Below are positions 19,140 to 29,118 of a DNA stretch of 64,000 nucleotides, piece after piece. Both the position numbers and the translations under genes were made by a program. The first letter of the stretch is position 1, and every line of letters starts with the position of its first letter. The notes below the pieces were generated by a model. The model was not told the origin of the DNA. It worked only from the letters and a program-made list of their open reading frames with translations, and searched no databases. The stretch comes from Hydrogenophilus thermoluteolus (GTDB lineage Bacteria > Pseudomonadota > Gammaproteobacteria > Burkholderiales > Rhodocyclaceae), in NCBI RefSeq assembly GCF_003574215.1, contig NZ_AP018558.1, positions 1,529,001-1,593,000 of the forward strand, given 5' to 3'.

Positions 19140-19170
19140 CCGGTGCGGAGTCTGCCGCGCACCGCACCGG
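19140..19170. terminator. GC-rich hairpin between convergent genes
   Basis: A perfect 9-bp stem (CCGGTGCGG pairing with CCGCACCGG) with a 13-base loop sits between the diguanylate cyclase stop and the alaS stop. There is no T-run on either strand, so it is at best a weak or factor-assisted bidirectional terminator. Confidence 0.45.
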
Positions 19171-19185
19171 TATCGTGTGATTCGG

Positions 19186-21789
19186 TCAGGCGGCGGCCAA
19201 CGCCTCAGCCAAACGCGCGGGATCACCGCCCCCCGCTTGTGCAAACTCCGGCTTACCGCCACCACGGCCACCGATGGTCGTCGCAACGCGCTTCACCCAC
19301 TCGCCTGCTCTAACCTGCGCCACTGCCGCACGACCAACCGCCGCGACGAAGACGGCTTTGCCATCGATCACTGCGGCAAGGAGGACGGCCGCCTCCGGCC
19401 CCAATCGGTCCCGCGCCGACTCGGCCAAACGCTTCAACGCATCGATCGAATCAACCTCGACTTGCGCGACCAGCCGTTTCACGCCGTCGCGCGTTTCCGC
19501 CCGAGCAACGAGCGCTTCGGCTAGCGCTGCGGCAGCGCGTTCCACTGCGCGTTCGCGCGCTTTTTCCGCAGCTTTGAGGGCTTCCTGGAGCGCCGCGATC
19601 CGCTCGGGCACTTCGTCCCGAGCCACCTTGAGCCGTTCCGCGGCGGCACCCAGCGTCGCGTCGAGCTGTTGGACGTAGGCCAACGCCGCTTCGCCTGCCA
19701 CCGCTTCGATGCGGCGGATGCCCGCCGCGATCGCCGTCTCCAGCGTGATCTTCACCAGACCGATGTCACCCGTACGCTGCACATGGGTCCCGCCACAGAG
19801 CTCTTTGGAACTTCCGATCGTCAGCACGCGCACCGTTTCGCCATATTTTTCCCCAAAGAGCATCATCGCACCCGAGGCTTTCGCCGCTTCGAGCGGCATC
19901 ACGTCGGCAGCCACCGGGGTGTTCGCGAGCACTTCGGCAAGGATCCGCCGTTCGATCTCGGCGATCTCCTCCGGTGTCAGCGGTTTGGGGTGGGAAAAAT
20001 CGAAACGCAACCGCTCCGGTGCGACTTCGGAGCCCTTCTGCTCGACATGAGGCCCCAGTACGTCACGCAGCGCTTTGTGTAAGAGGTGCGTGGCCGAATG
20101 GTGGCGGGCGGTTGCCGCACGCGCGGTGTGATCGACCCGCGCCGTCACCCGGTCACCGACCCGGATCACACCGGTTGTGACCACGCCATGATGGCCATGG
20201 ACGTCGGCCCGTATCTTCTGGGTATCTTCGACCGCGAAAAGCCCGTCGGTGGCGCGCAACATCCCGCGGTCGCCCACCTGGCCGCCCGATTCGGCGTAGA
20301 ACGGCGTGGCCGCGAGCACTACGACACCACTCTCTCCCTCTTCGAGCGCCGCAACCGGCGCGCCTTCACGGTAGAGCGCGACCACCTCGCTTTCGGTTTC
20401 CAGATGCTCGTACCCTTCGAAAGCGGTCGCCGGCCCGGCGTAGTCGATCGCTTCCAGGTTCACTTTGAACTTACCCGCTGCGCGCGCCATCGCCTTTTGC
20501 CGCGCCATCGCAGCGTCGAACCCCGCGGAATCGACCGTGAGGCCGCGCTCGCGCAAGACGTCAGCGGTGAGGTCCAGCGGAAAACCGTAGGTATCGTGCA
20601 ATTTGAACGCCACTTCACCATCGAGCATCCGTTCGCCCCGCGCTTCGAGCTCGGCGACTGCGGCTTCCAGCATCGCCATACCGTTGGCGATCGTGGCGAA
20701 AAAGCGTTCTTCTTCCGCCTGCAGCGTCGCTTCGACTTGGTGTTGGCGCCCCCGGATCTCAGGGTACGCATCGCCCATTTCGGCAACGACGGGCGCGACC
20801 AATTTCCAGAAAAACGGCTCTCGCACGCCGAGTTTCCAGCCATGACGGATCGCCCGGCGAATGATGCGGCGCAGCACATAACCGCGCCCTTCGTTACCGG
20901 GAATCACGCCGTCGGCGATGAGAAAGGTCGCGGCACGGATGTGGTCGGCCAACACCTTGAGGCTTGGACTTTCCCGGTCCGCACACCCCGTCACCTCTTG
21001 GGCCGCTGCGATCAGCGTTTGAAAGAGGTCGATCTCATAGTTGGAATGGACCCCTTGCAAGACCGCGGCGATGCGTTCCAGCCCCATGCCGGTATCGACG
21101 CTCGGCTTGGGCAACGGGTGCATCTCCCCTTTTTCGTCGCGGTTGTACTGCATGAAGACGAGGTTCCAGATCTCGATATAGCGATCCCCGTCTTCATCGG
21201 GCGATCCCGGCGGTCCGCCCGGGATTTCCGGGCCATGGTCATAGAAAATCTCGGTGCATGGTCCACACGGGCCGGTGTCCCCCATCATCCAGAAATTGTC
21301 CGAAGCGTACCGCGCCCCTTTGTTGTCGCCGATGCGCACCACGCGTTCTGCGGGAACCCCTACCGACTCGGTCCAAATGCGGTAGGCTTCGTCGTCCTCG
21401 GCATAGACCGTCACCCAGAGCCGTTCGGCAGGAATCGCGAAAACTCGGGTCACCAACTCCCACGCGTAATGGATCGCCTCGTGCTTGAAGTAATCCCCGA
21501 AGCTGAAGTTGCCCAACATTTCGAAGAAAGTGTGGTGCCGCGCCGTATAGCCGACGTTTTCCAGGTCGTTGTGCTTGCCGCCAGCGCGCACGCACTTTTG
21601 CGCGGTAGTCGCCCGCTTGTAGGGACGTTCGTCAAACCCCAAGAAGACATCCTTGAACTGATTCATCCCCGCGTTGGTAAACAGCAACGTGGGGTCACCG
21701 TGCGGGACGAGGGAACTCGAGGGAACGACCTCGTGCCCTTTGCTGCGGAAAAACTCGAGAAACGCTTGACGAATCGCTGCGGTTTTCAT
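19186..21789 (-). CDS. alaS: alanyl-tRNA synthetase
   Basis: Class II aminoacyl-tRNA synthetase of 867 aa, the expected length. It starts MKTAAIRQAFLEFFRSKGHEVV and contains the class II catalytic segments (SSLVPHGDPTLLFTNAGMNQ). The editing domain carries the zinc ligands HHSATH and CGGTH, and the C-terminal C-Ala/DHHA1 domain is complete (RGGGKPEFAQAGG). It is the last gene of the minus-strand run from 30739. The 36-bp gap after the symporter is AT-rich and could hold its own promoter. Confidence 0.97.
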   Translation of the reverse strand: MKTAAIRQAFLEFFRSKGHEVVPSSSLVPHGDPTLLFTNAGMNQFKDVFLGFDERPYKRATTAQKCVRAGGKHNDLENVGYTARHHTFFEMLGNFSFGDYFKHEAIHYAWELVTRVFAIPAERLWVTVYAEDDEAYRIWTESVGVPAERVVRIGDNKGARYASDNFWMMGDTGPCGPCTEIFYDHGPEIPGGPPGSPDEDGDRYIEIWNLVFMQYNRDEKGEMHPLPKPSVDTGMGLERIAAVLQGVHSNYEIDLFQTLIAAAQEVTGCADRESPSLKVLADHIRAATFLIADGVIPGNEGRGYVLRRIIRRAIRHGWKLGVREPFFWKLVAPVVAEMGDAYPEIRGRQHQVEATLQAEEERFFATIANGMAMLEAAVAELEARGERMLDGEVAFKLHDTYGFPLDLTADVLRERGLTVDSAGFDAAMARQKAMARAAGKFKVNLEAIDYAGPATAFEGYEHLETESEVVALYREGAPVAALEEGESGVVVLAATPFYAESGGQVGDRGMLRATDGLFAVEDTQKIRADVHGHHGVVTTGVIRVGDRVTARVDHTARAATARHHSATHLLHKALRDVLGPHVEQKGSEVAPERLRFDFSHPKPLTPEEIAEIERRILAEVLANTPVAADVMPLEAAKASGAMMLFGEKYGETVRVLTIGSSKELCGGTHVQRTGDIGLVKITLETAIAAGIRRIEAVAGEAALAYVQQLDATLGAAAERLKVARDEVPERIAALQEALKAAEKARERAVERAAAALAEALVARAETRDGVKRLVAQVEVDSIDALKRLAESARDRLGPEAAVLLAAVIDGKAVFVAAVGRAAVAQVRAGEWVKRVATTIGGRGGGKPEFAQAGGGDPARLAEALAAA

Positions 21790-21825
21790 CGTGGTTCCGA
21801 AAAAATGACCTAAATATCAATTTTA

Positions 21826-23829
21826 TCACTCCGGTTGCTGCATCCTCGCGACGAACGCAGCGTCGCTTGCGCGCGCGCCCCAACCGAAAGCGCCCACCAC
21901 CGCATGAGCGCCAAACCCGAACAACACCCCGAACACACCACAAGCCACCGGGTCGATTCCCCAAATTCGGGTGTCGCCGGCAAAGCCAAAGACCGGATGG
22001 TTGAGGACGTAATAGAGGACGCTCACCGCAAAGCCGCCAACCATCGCCACCACGGCCCCGACACGGGTTGCCCGCCGCCAAAAGATTCCGAGCAAAACCG
22101 TGGGAAAAAGGGTTGCTGCAGCCAGAGAAAACGACAGACCCACCAACAGCAGAATGGTATCGAGCCTGAGTGCCGCAACCCATGCCGCGAAAACGGCCGT
22201 GAGCAACAGCAAGGTTTTATTCACCAATAAGCGGCGATGGGTGCTCGACTGCGCTTTCATCAAACGCTTGTAATAGATATCGTGCCCCAACGCGTTGGAA
22301 ATGGTGAGCAGTAACCCATCGGCGGTCGAGAGCGCGGAGGCCAGCGCGCCTGCCGCGACCAACCCCGCGATGGTATAGGGCAACGCGCTCAATTCGGGCA
22401 GCGCCAACACCACCGCATCGGGACTCAACCGCAATTCGGCACTTTGGATCAAACCGTCGCCATTGCGGTCGGTGAAGGTTGCCAACCCCAGATTGGTCCA
22501 ATTCGCCAACCAATGGCTCGCCGCTTCGATCGACGTCCCGAACCACTGCCCCAATTCCACACGGGCAAAGAGCGCGTAGAGTGGCGCACACAGGTAGAGG
22601 ATCGCCACGAAAAAGAGCGTCCATGCCGTTGAGGTGCGCGCCTCTTCGACCGTGCTCGTGGTGTAGTAGCGCATCAAGATGTGCGGCAACGCAGCCGTTC
22701 CCACCATCAAAACGAACATCAGCGCCAAGAAATTGCGCCGCTTCTCGTCTTTTTCCGCTTCGCTTTGGCCGCTCCACGCGGCGAAAAAGGGGCGAAGCGG
22801 CAGCGCCGCCCGCTCCGCGTCCGCTAAGCGCGCGATCCAAAACGCACGCGCACTGTCTGCGCCTTTCGTGAGCGCGCGCAACTCGTCCTCCATCGCACGC
22901 AAAGATTCGGGGCGCTCTCCTGCTTCGCGCGCAATCTGCCACCGCTCCCACAAACGCAATCGCTCCGGCTCGACCGACTGCGGCCAAGCAGCCAACAACT
23001 GGCGGTAATGGTCGGCCTCTGCCTGGAATTGCGCCCGCACCGCGATCTCCGCGGGATCGAACGTCACCCGCTCTTCGATCGCCCGTTCGGCCTGCGCCAA
23101 TTGCGGCATCGCGAAATGGGGAATGGGGAGGTCGAACCGCTGCTGCGAAAGCACCACGAGCGGCGCAACGTACGCGACGATCAGGATCAAGTACTGGGAG
23201 ACTTGCGTCCACGTCACACCCCGCATTCCGCCCAGAAACGAACAGACCAAGATACCGGCCAAGCCGACGAAAAGCCCGATTTCGAACGGCACGCTCGCAA
23301 AACGGCTCGCGACCAGACCGACCGCGTAGATTTGCGCGACCAGATAGACAAACGAAGCCAACACCACCGCGCAAACAGCCAGCCACTCCGCAGTGGGTCC
23401 GTAGCGTTCACCGACGAGCTCGGGGACGGTGAATTGCCCGAATTTGCGTAAATAAGGTCCGAAAAAGAGCGCCACCAGCACGAACCCACCGGTCCAGCCG
23501 GTGAGGTAGGCCAACCCTTCGAACCCCTGGTGGTAGATCGCCCCCGCCAGCCCGATGAACGACGCTGCACTCATCCAGTCAGCTGCGGTAGCCATCCCGT
23601 TGGCGATGCCGGGGATGCGGCGCCCAGCGACGTAGTACTCGACCACGTCCTGGGTGCGCATCGCCACACCAATCCCGGCATAAAGCGCGATCGTCGCCAC
23701 CAGAAAGCACAACCCGATCACGCGCGGCGCCACACCCCACTTTTCCGCCAGCCACGCGGCACAGAGAAAGAGGGCGATACCAATCGCCAAACTCACGAAA
23801 AACCGGGCGGTGCGTGGCAACAGCATCAC
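21826..23829 (-). CDS. sodium:solute symporter, VC_2705-like (ActP relative)
   Basis: Inner-membrane SLC5-type Na+ symporter, 667 aa, longer than a plain symporter. N-terminal helices include the family pattern EYYVAGRRIPGIANGMATAADWMSAASF (seen in pieces from about residue 65). A soluble helical insertion of about 130 residues (around 240-370, rich in Glu, Ala and Arg) interrupts the membrane core, as known for the VC_2705 subfamily. Related permeases carry acetate or other short monocarboxylates; the substrate here is inferred. It follows the exonuclease gene by 9 bp and belongs with the sensor kinase cluster. Confidence 0.87.
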   Translation of the reverse strand: MMLLPRTARFFVSLAIGIALFLCAAWLAEKWGVAPRVIGLCFLVATIALYAGIGVAMRTQDVVEYYVAGRRIPGIANGMATAADWMSAASFIGLAGAIYHQGFEGLAYLTGWTGGFVLVALFFGPYLRKFGQFTVPELVGERYGPTAEWLAVCAVVLASFVYLVAQIYAVGLVASRFASVPFEIGLFVGLAGILVCSFLGGMRGVTWTQVSQYLILIVAYVAPLVVLSQQRFDLPIPHFAMPQLAQAERAIEERVTFDPAEIAVRAQFQAEADHYRQLLAAWPQSVEPERLRLWERWQIAREAGERPESLRAMEDELRALTKGADSARAFWIARLADAERAALPLRPFFAAWSGQSEAEKDEKRRNFLALMFVLMVGTAALPHILMRYYTTSTVEEARTSTAWTLFFVAILYLCAPLYALFARVELGQWFGTSIEAASHWLANWTNLGLATFTDRNGDGLIQSAELRLSPDAVVLALPELSALPYTIAGLVAAGALASALSTADGLLLTISNALGHDIYYKRLMKAQSSTHRRLLVNKTLLLLTAVFAAWVAALRLDTILLLVGLSFSLAAATLFPTVLLGIFWRRATRVGAVVAMVGGFAVSVLYYVLNHPVFGFAGDTRIWGIDPVACGVFGVLFGFGAHAVVGAFGWGARASDAAFVARMQQPE

Positions 23830-23838
23830 AACCCACCG

Positions 23839-26037
23839 TCAGTAACGCAATTTCGCGAGGTAGGTCTGCTGCGCCGCTTCTCGCGCGGCTTTGAGGGTCC
23901 GCACCCCCCGCTCCTCGAGCAATGGGATCATCTTCACAAACGCCTCGGCGGTGACGATCGCATCCCCCAACGCGGTATGGCGCCCGAGGATCCGAATCCC
24001 AAACCGTTCCGCCAACGCCTCCAAGCGGTTCGAATCTTGGTTAGGGAAGAGGAAATAGGCAAGCAGCAGCGTGTCGAGCACGGGTTGATCGAAACGAATC
24101 CCCAGTTTTGCCTCTTTCAGTTCCAGGAAGCGCATGTCGAACGCCGCATTGTGCGCGACCAACACGGTCCCTTCTGCATAGCGGTGAAAAAGCGGAAGCA
24201 CCACCTCGGCAGTCGGCTGCCCGACCAGCATTTCGGGTTGGATCCCATGAATCGCGATCGACTCTTTCGCAAGCGGTCGCTGCGGGTCGATCAGTTGCTC
24301 GAACGCCTCTTCACGCAACACCCGCCCATTGACGATCCGCACCGCACCGATCTGGATGATCTCGTCCCCCTCAGAGGGCCGAAGTCCCGTGGTTTCGGTA
24401 TCGAAAACCGTATACGCGAGCTCGGAAAGGCGGCGGTTGTCAAGGTCTCCGACATGCGCGCCCCACGCAAACAGGTCGAAATCGAAAAAGAGCGGCCGTT
24501 CGGTTTCTCTTTCCTGCCCCGCTGGCGTCACAGACGTTTGCTGTTCCCCCACCGATCCGTGTGGTTTGGGCGCAACGGCCTCTTCGGCGATCGCCAAGCG
24601 GAGAAACGCTTCGTGCCGCGCCTTGACGCGATCGAACCACATCGCCGCACCGTGCCGTTCCAACACCTCACGGACCGTAAACGGATACCGTTCGCCGCGT
24701 ACGACGACCGGCTCCAGCTCCCAGCTGGAAACGATCTCGGAACTCAACGCCCCACCGTGCCAGACCAGGTCCCAATGAATCCACCCTTTGCCATCTGGCC
24801 GAACCCGAAAACGGATCGGGTCGGCGTCGTAATCGTCGCGCAGCCGCTCGACCAGTGCCGCGACCATCCGCAGCCAAGAAAAAGCATCGGCTGCAACCCA
24901 ATGATCGGCCACTGCGTCACATTCCAGCCGGACCGTAACTGAGAGGCGCTCGGAAACGAACCGCTCCGCAAGCGCCACCAGCTCACTCACCGCAATCGGT
25001 TCCCTTGGCCAACGGGTCGCCAGTGTCTCACGCACCTCGTTCACCGCGCGATCGAGTCGCGTGCGCATCACGGTGAGCTCCCGCGCGATCACGTCGCGAA
25101 AGCGCGCACCCAACTCGGGACTCAAATCGGGCTGCCCGAGCATTTCGACAGCCATCTGCACGTTTGCCAACGACGCTCGGTTCCCTTCGGTCATCTCGAA
25201 AAGCACCTGACTGCGCTGAGCTTCCCGTTCGAGCATCTCGGTCACGTCATCGATCACCAACACGAACCCGCTCATCGTCGTCTCACCGCTTGCGGTAACC
25301 GGCGCCACACGGACCCGTGCCACCCGCCCCGTAGGAGCGACGATCACGAATCGAGCGCGCGGCGCCGTGTCGCCCGCTTGCAGGCGCGCGTTTACGGTGT
25401 CGAGCGCGTGCCCCAATACCGCAGGATCGATCCACGTGAACACCGTCCGCCCCAAACCCAATGCACTCGTTGCGGCAACGGCGGTTTGTTCGCCGACGAA
25501 CGCTGCGACGAGCTGCCGCGCCGCTTCGTTATAGAGCAACACGCGCCCGTCGGGGTTGCAGACGACCACCGCTTCGTCGAGCTGCGCCATCAACGCCGCC
25601 AGACGATTGCGTTCCGCGACCGCACTGCGCTTCGCTTCGTCGATGCGTGCTTGCACCTCGGTCGCTGCGGCCTCTTTCGCTTCGGCCAAACGGTTTGCCG
25701 CTTCGGCAACCCGGCGCACCTCTGGCGGACCAAAACTCGGGATACGAAAACCGCTCGGAGCCGTGCGCATCACGTCGAGCTGTTCGGCCATCGCCGCCAA
25801 CCCCTGGACATAGACGCGATAGAGGCGGTGGAGCGCCACCCCGGCGAGCACCAGACTCAAAACGGTGACCGCGGTTCCGATCGGCAGCCAATGCGGTGCG
25901 ATCATCCGCAAGAGGTTGCGCTGGACTTCGTCCATATCCAGCCAGACGAAAAAGAGCGTCACGGAAAAAGGGATCGTCACCAACGCCGCAACCACGGCGT
26001 AGGTCAGCCAGAATCGTGCACGTGCGCCCATTGTCAT
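23839..26037 (-). CDS. membrane/PAS/kinase-like protein fused to DEDDh 3'-5' exonuclease
   Basis: Protein of 732 aa in three parts. Two N-terminal membrane helices (about 8-30 and 42-65) anchor it. A PAS-like domain (LAALMAQLDEAVVVCNPDGRVLLYNEAARQ, quoted in part near 145-170) and a helical region resembling a histidine-kinase dimerisation domain follow, but no H-box or complete ATPase is seen. The C-terminus is a DnaQ-like exonuclease with FDTETTG (D546, E548), HNAAFDMRF and the H-x4-D pair in RHTALGD, so all DEDDh residues are present. The start ATG overlaps the regulator stop (TGATG). A nuclease next to an ActP-like symporter is also known in Pseudomonas; why is unknown. Confidence 0.8.
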   Translation of the reverse strand: MTMGARARFWLTYAVVAALVTIPFSVTLFFVWLDMDEVQRNLLRMIAPHWLPIGTAVTVLSLVLAGVALHRLYRVYVQGLAAMAEQLDVMRTAPSGFRIPSFGPPEVRRVAEAANRLAEAKEAAATEVQARIDEAKRSAVAERNRLAALMAQLDEAVVVCNPDGRVLLYNEAARQLVAAFVGEQTAVAATSALGLGRTVFTWIDPAVLGHALDTVNARLQAGDTAPRARFVIVAPTGRVARVRVAPVTASGETTMSGFVLVIDDVTEMLEREAQRSQVLFEMTEGNRASLANVQMAVEMLGQPDLSPELGARFRDVIARELTVMRTRLDRAVNEVRETLATRWPREPIAVSELVALAERFVSERLSVTVRLECDAVADHWVAADAFSWLRMVAALVERLRDDYDADPIRFRVRPDGKGWIHWDLVWHGGALSSEIVSSWELEPVVVRGERYPFTVREVLERHGAAMWFDRVKARHEAFLRLAIAEEAVAPKPHGSVGEQQTSVTPAGQERETERPLFFDFDLFAWGAHVGDLDNRRLSELAYTVFDTETTGLRPSEGDEIIQIGAVRIVNGRVLREEAFEQLIDPQRPLAKESIAIHGIQPEMLVGQPTAEVVLPLFHRYAEGTVLVAHNAAFDMRFLELKEAKLGIRFDQPVLDTLLLAYFLFPNQDSNRLEALAERFGIRILGRHTALGDAIVTAEAFVKMIPLLEERGVRTLKAAREAAQQTYLAKLRY

Positions 26038-26417
26038 CACGCAGCCTCCGATCCCAGGTGCTGTGCAACGCGTTTCAGCAGCTCTTCGGTGGAAAAAGGT
26101 TTGACCACATAGTCGTCTGCCCCCACCGCAAGCCCTTTCGTGCGCTCGACCTCGCGCCCTTTCGCGGTGAGCATGAAGATCTTGGGTTGCGGCGTGAGCT
26201 CGCTCATCCCGCGGACGGTCTGACAGACCTCGAAACCGTCTTTTCCGGGCATCATGATATCGAGCAGCACCAAATCAGGTCGCCATTTGGCGATTCGCTC
26301 GAGTGCCTCGACACCATCGCGAGCAACGGCTACCTCATACCCAGCCCGCTTGAGCAGAAATTCCAATGCAAGTGAAATCGCCTCCTCGTCATCCACCACC
26401 AAGATCTTGTGGCTCAT
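26037..26417 (-). CDS. single-domain response regulator (CheY-like)
   Basis: Receiver-only protein of 126 aa. The phospho-acceptor lies in LVLLDIMMPGKDGF, with acidic pair DDEE near the N-terminus and a lysine in VVKPFS. There is no DNA-binding domain, so output is by protein contact or phosphotransfer. It overlaps the end of the symporter-type kinase gene, its likely partner, and its stop overlaps the exonuclease start. In the related CrbS/CrbR acetate systems the regulator has a LuxR-type DNA-binding domain, absent here. Confidence 0.93.
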   Translation of the reverse strand: MSHKILVVDDEEAISLALEFLLKRAGYEVAVARDGVEALERIAKWRPDLVLLDIMMPGKDGFEVCQTVRGMSELTPQPKIFMLTAKGREVERTKGLAVGADDYVVKPFSTEELLKRVAQHLGSEAA

Positions 26418-29118
26418 TTTCCCTCTCCCGATTCTCTACTGAAACCGTTCCCCTTGGCAGGGTCACCACGAACCGCGCGCCGCCCAAGGGGCTCTCGTCG
26501 ACCGCGATCGCGCCGCCCATATGCTCGGCGATCCGTTTGGCAATCGCCAATCCCAGACCCGTACCGGTGGTGTGCGCCCGGCTCTGCGCAGCACGGTGGA
26601 ACCGTTCGAAGATCGCTTGCCGTTCTTCAGGCGGCACACCGGGCCCGTTGTCTTCGACGATAAGTCGCCAGCCCTGCGCGTCGGGTTGCAACGTCACCGC
26701 TACTCGCCCTCGGGGTACTTTCATGAATTGTACGGCGTTCCCCACGAGATTCAGCAAAAGCTGAACCAATCGGTCGTGGTCACCGAAACAGATTGCCTCC
26801 TCTTGCGGCACCACGACACGCAATTCACCCCCGCGCTCGCGCACCACCGGACGTATCGTCTCCGCCACCTCTTGCACCACCCTGCGCAGATCGACCGCCT
26901 CATGACGCCATTCGGCATGCCCGGAATCGAGCTTCGCCAGATCGAGCACTTGATTGACCAACCGCGTGAGCCGCTCACTTTCACGAACCATCGTTTGGTA
27001 AAACTTCCGCCGCGTCTCTCGGTCGATATCCGGGTCCGCCGCCAACAGCTCGGCATAGGCGCGCACCGCGGCGAGCGGTGTGCGTAGTTCGTGGCTCACC
27101 GATGCGATGAACTCGTCCTTCATCCGATCGAGCTCGCGCAACCGCTCGTTCGCCTCGCGCACCGCACGCGCCTCGTCGACCAGCGCCATCACCTCGTCCC
27201 ACGCCGGCGCACGTTCCCCCAGCACACCTTCCAGCACCAACCGCGCCGCTACCCCACCGATCGCCCCGGAGAGCAGCCGTTCGGCAAATGCCACGAACGC
27301 CTCGTCGACCACGAGCGGGGCGTCCGCTGCCAACCCACGTTCGGCACGAAACGCGCGCAACGCTTCCTCCAATCGCTCCGCAGAGACGAAACGCGCCAGC
27401 ACCTCCAGCACGGCGCTGCTTTGCGTCTTCGCCCGCCAATGGCTGCGCACCGGAGCCACAGAGGCATCGGCAATCGTCGCCGCTCCTTTCCGCGATGCCC
27501 GGAACAACTGATCGGCGACGAAACGGCGCGCGATTGCCCGCGTTGCGCCATCGGGAGGGCAGAGCACGGAAACGGCGATCAGCACGACTCCGTTCGCCAA
27601 CACACTCCAGACCAAGCTCGCTGTGACTGGCGCCATCCCCTCGACCCCGAACAGCGCTTCCGGGCGCAACCATGCGATCCCGGCTGGCCCAACAACCAGC
27701 CACGCCTCCGGAAACCAACCGCTGCGAATGAGGAGCGGCAAAAGCGCCGTGTAGCCCCACACCACCAACCCGACGAACAACCCGGCCGCGACCCCAACCG
27801 CAGACGCGCCTGGCCAGAGAAACGCCGCGACGACCGCCGGGGCGAGCTGAGCCACACCCAGGAAACTGACCAAACCGATCGCGATCAGCGCGTGCGACTC
27901 CCCGGCCAAGAGAAAAAAGAGGTAACCGGCTGCGATCACGGCTACGATCACCGCGCGCCGCACCCACAAGAGATGCCCGGCTGCAAGCGTTTTCCCGCGA
28001 CGAAGCCACCAAGGCGCCACCCAATCGTTCGAAATCATCGTAGCGAGCGCGACGCTTTCCACGATCACCATACTGGTCGCGGCCGAAATCCCCCCCAGGA
28101 AAACCACCACCGCCAACCAGTGCTCATGCAGCGCCAGCGGAACGGTCAACACGAAACTGTCGGAAATCACCCCCTCGGGTAACAACACCTTACCGAGAAG
28201 CGCGACCGGAACCACGAAGAGGTTGAGCGCCCAGAGGTAGAGCGGAAACTGCCATGACGCACGGGTCAAATGTTCGGCACGGACGTTTTCGACCACCAAC
28301 ACCTGAAACTGCCGCGGCAACAAGACAAACGCCACACCCGCCAAAACGATCAACGCCAGCCAGTCGCCATACCCCATCGCGGCAACCGCGTCGATTTTCG
28401 GGACCGCTTGCCACGCGTCCCACCACGCAGCGCGCAGCGCACCCTCTGCGTCGCCCAGCAGAACGGCACCGATCACCACCCCAAGCAGCAGAAACGCACC
28501 GAGTTTCACCGCCGACTCGAACGCCACCGCGGCCACCAACCCTTCGTGCCGCTCGGTGACGTCCAATCGCCGTGTCCCGAAAAGGGCGGCAAAAAGCGCC
28601 AACACCACCACCAACCAGAACGTCCGCGCCGCCTCACCGCCCGCCCCGCCCGAAACGATCTCAAACGCCAGCGCGATCGCCTTCAACTGCAACGCGACGT
28701 AGGGAATCGAGACCACGACGAGCGCCAGCGCCACCCACCGCCCCAAACGGGCGCTATGGCCGAAACGGGTGCTCAAAAGATCCGACAGTGACGTGAGCCG
28801 CAACGATTTGGCAACGCGCAACATCGGAACGAGCACCAGAGGAGCAGCCAGCATCACGAGGGTCGGTCCGAAGTAGATCGGCAAGAACCACAGCCCCCGC
28901 TCCGCCGCAACGCCGACGCTGCCAAAGAAGGTCCAAGCGGTGCAATAGACGCCGATCGAAAGCGAATAGACCCAGGAGCGATCGATCACGGAACGGTGCT
29001 GCGCCGCGCGGCGGTCGGCCCAAAAGGCCACGGCAAACAGCAACAGGAGATAGCCAAACGCCGCCGCTGCCGCAACGCCCGGTGCCACCAGCCCCAAACC
29101 GCGCGTCGCTTCAGCCAT
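26389..29118 (-). CDS. histidine kinase with sodium:solute symporter sensor domain (CrbS-like)
   Basis: Hybrid of transporter and kinase, 909 aa. Residues ~10-520 form an SLC5/SSS membrane domain with about 13 helices (SWVYSLSIGVYCTAWTFFGS). A linker leads to the HisKA domain (SHELRTPLAAVRAYAELL) and HATPase (DNGPGVPPEERQAIFERF, TGTGLGLAIAKRIAEHMGG). The ATG at 29118 fits the start of the membrane domain; a longer reading to 29187 overlaps the small upstream gene. CrbS-type kinases respond to acetate or other monocarboxylates or to their transport. It overlaps the regulator by 29 bp. The signal is inferred. Confidence 0.9.
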   Translation of the reverse strand: MAEATRGLGLVAPGVAAAAAFGYLLLLFAVAFWADRRAAQHRSVIDRSWVYSLSIGVYCTAWTFFGSVGVAAERGLWFLPIYFGPTLVMLAAPLVLVPMLRVAKSLRLTSLSDLLSTRFGHSARLGRWVALALVVVSIPYVALQLKAIALAFEIVSGGAGGEAARTFWLVVVLALFAALFGTRRLDVTERHEGLVAAVAFESAVKLGAFLLLGVVIGAVLLGDAEGALRAAWWDAWQAVPKIDAVAAMGYGDWLALIVLAGVAFVLLPRQFQVLVVENVRAEHLTRASWQFPLYLWALNLFVVPVALLGKVLLPEGVISDSFVLTVPLALHEHWLAVVVFLGGISAATSMVIVESVALATMISNDWVAPWWLRRGKTLAAGHLLWVRRAVIVAVIAAGYLFFLLAGESHALIAIGLVSFLGVAQLAPAVVAAFLWPGASAVGVAAGLFVGLVVWGYTALLPLLIRSGWFPEAWLVVGPAGIAWLRPEALFGVEGMAPVTASLVWSVLANGVVLIAVSVLCPPDGATRAIARRFVADQLFRASRKGAATIADASVAPVRSHWRAKTQSSAVLEVLARFVSAERLEEALRAFRAERGLAADAPLVVDEAFVAFAERLLSGAIGGVAARLVLEGVLGERAPAWDEVMALVDEARAVREANERLRELDRMKDEFIASVSHELRTPLAAVRAYAELLAADPDIDRETRRKFYQTMVRESERLTRLVNQVLDLAKLDSGHAEWRHEAVDLRRVVQEVAETIRPVVRERGGELRVVVPQEEAICFGDHDRLVQLLLNLVGNAVQFMKVPRGRVAVTLQPDAQGWRLIVEDNGPGVPPEERQAIFERFHRAAQSRAHTTGTGLGLAIAKRIAEHMGGAIAVDESPLGGARFVVTLPRGTVSVENRERENEPQDLGGG

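Noticed and set aside
20086..21813. 575-codon open frame opposite alaS
   Set aside because: Shadow of alaS with no domain signal and an atypical amino-acid mix.
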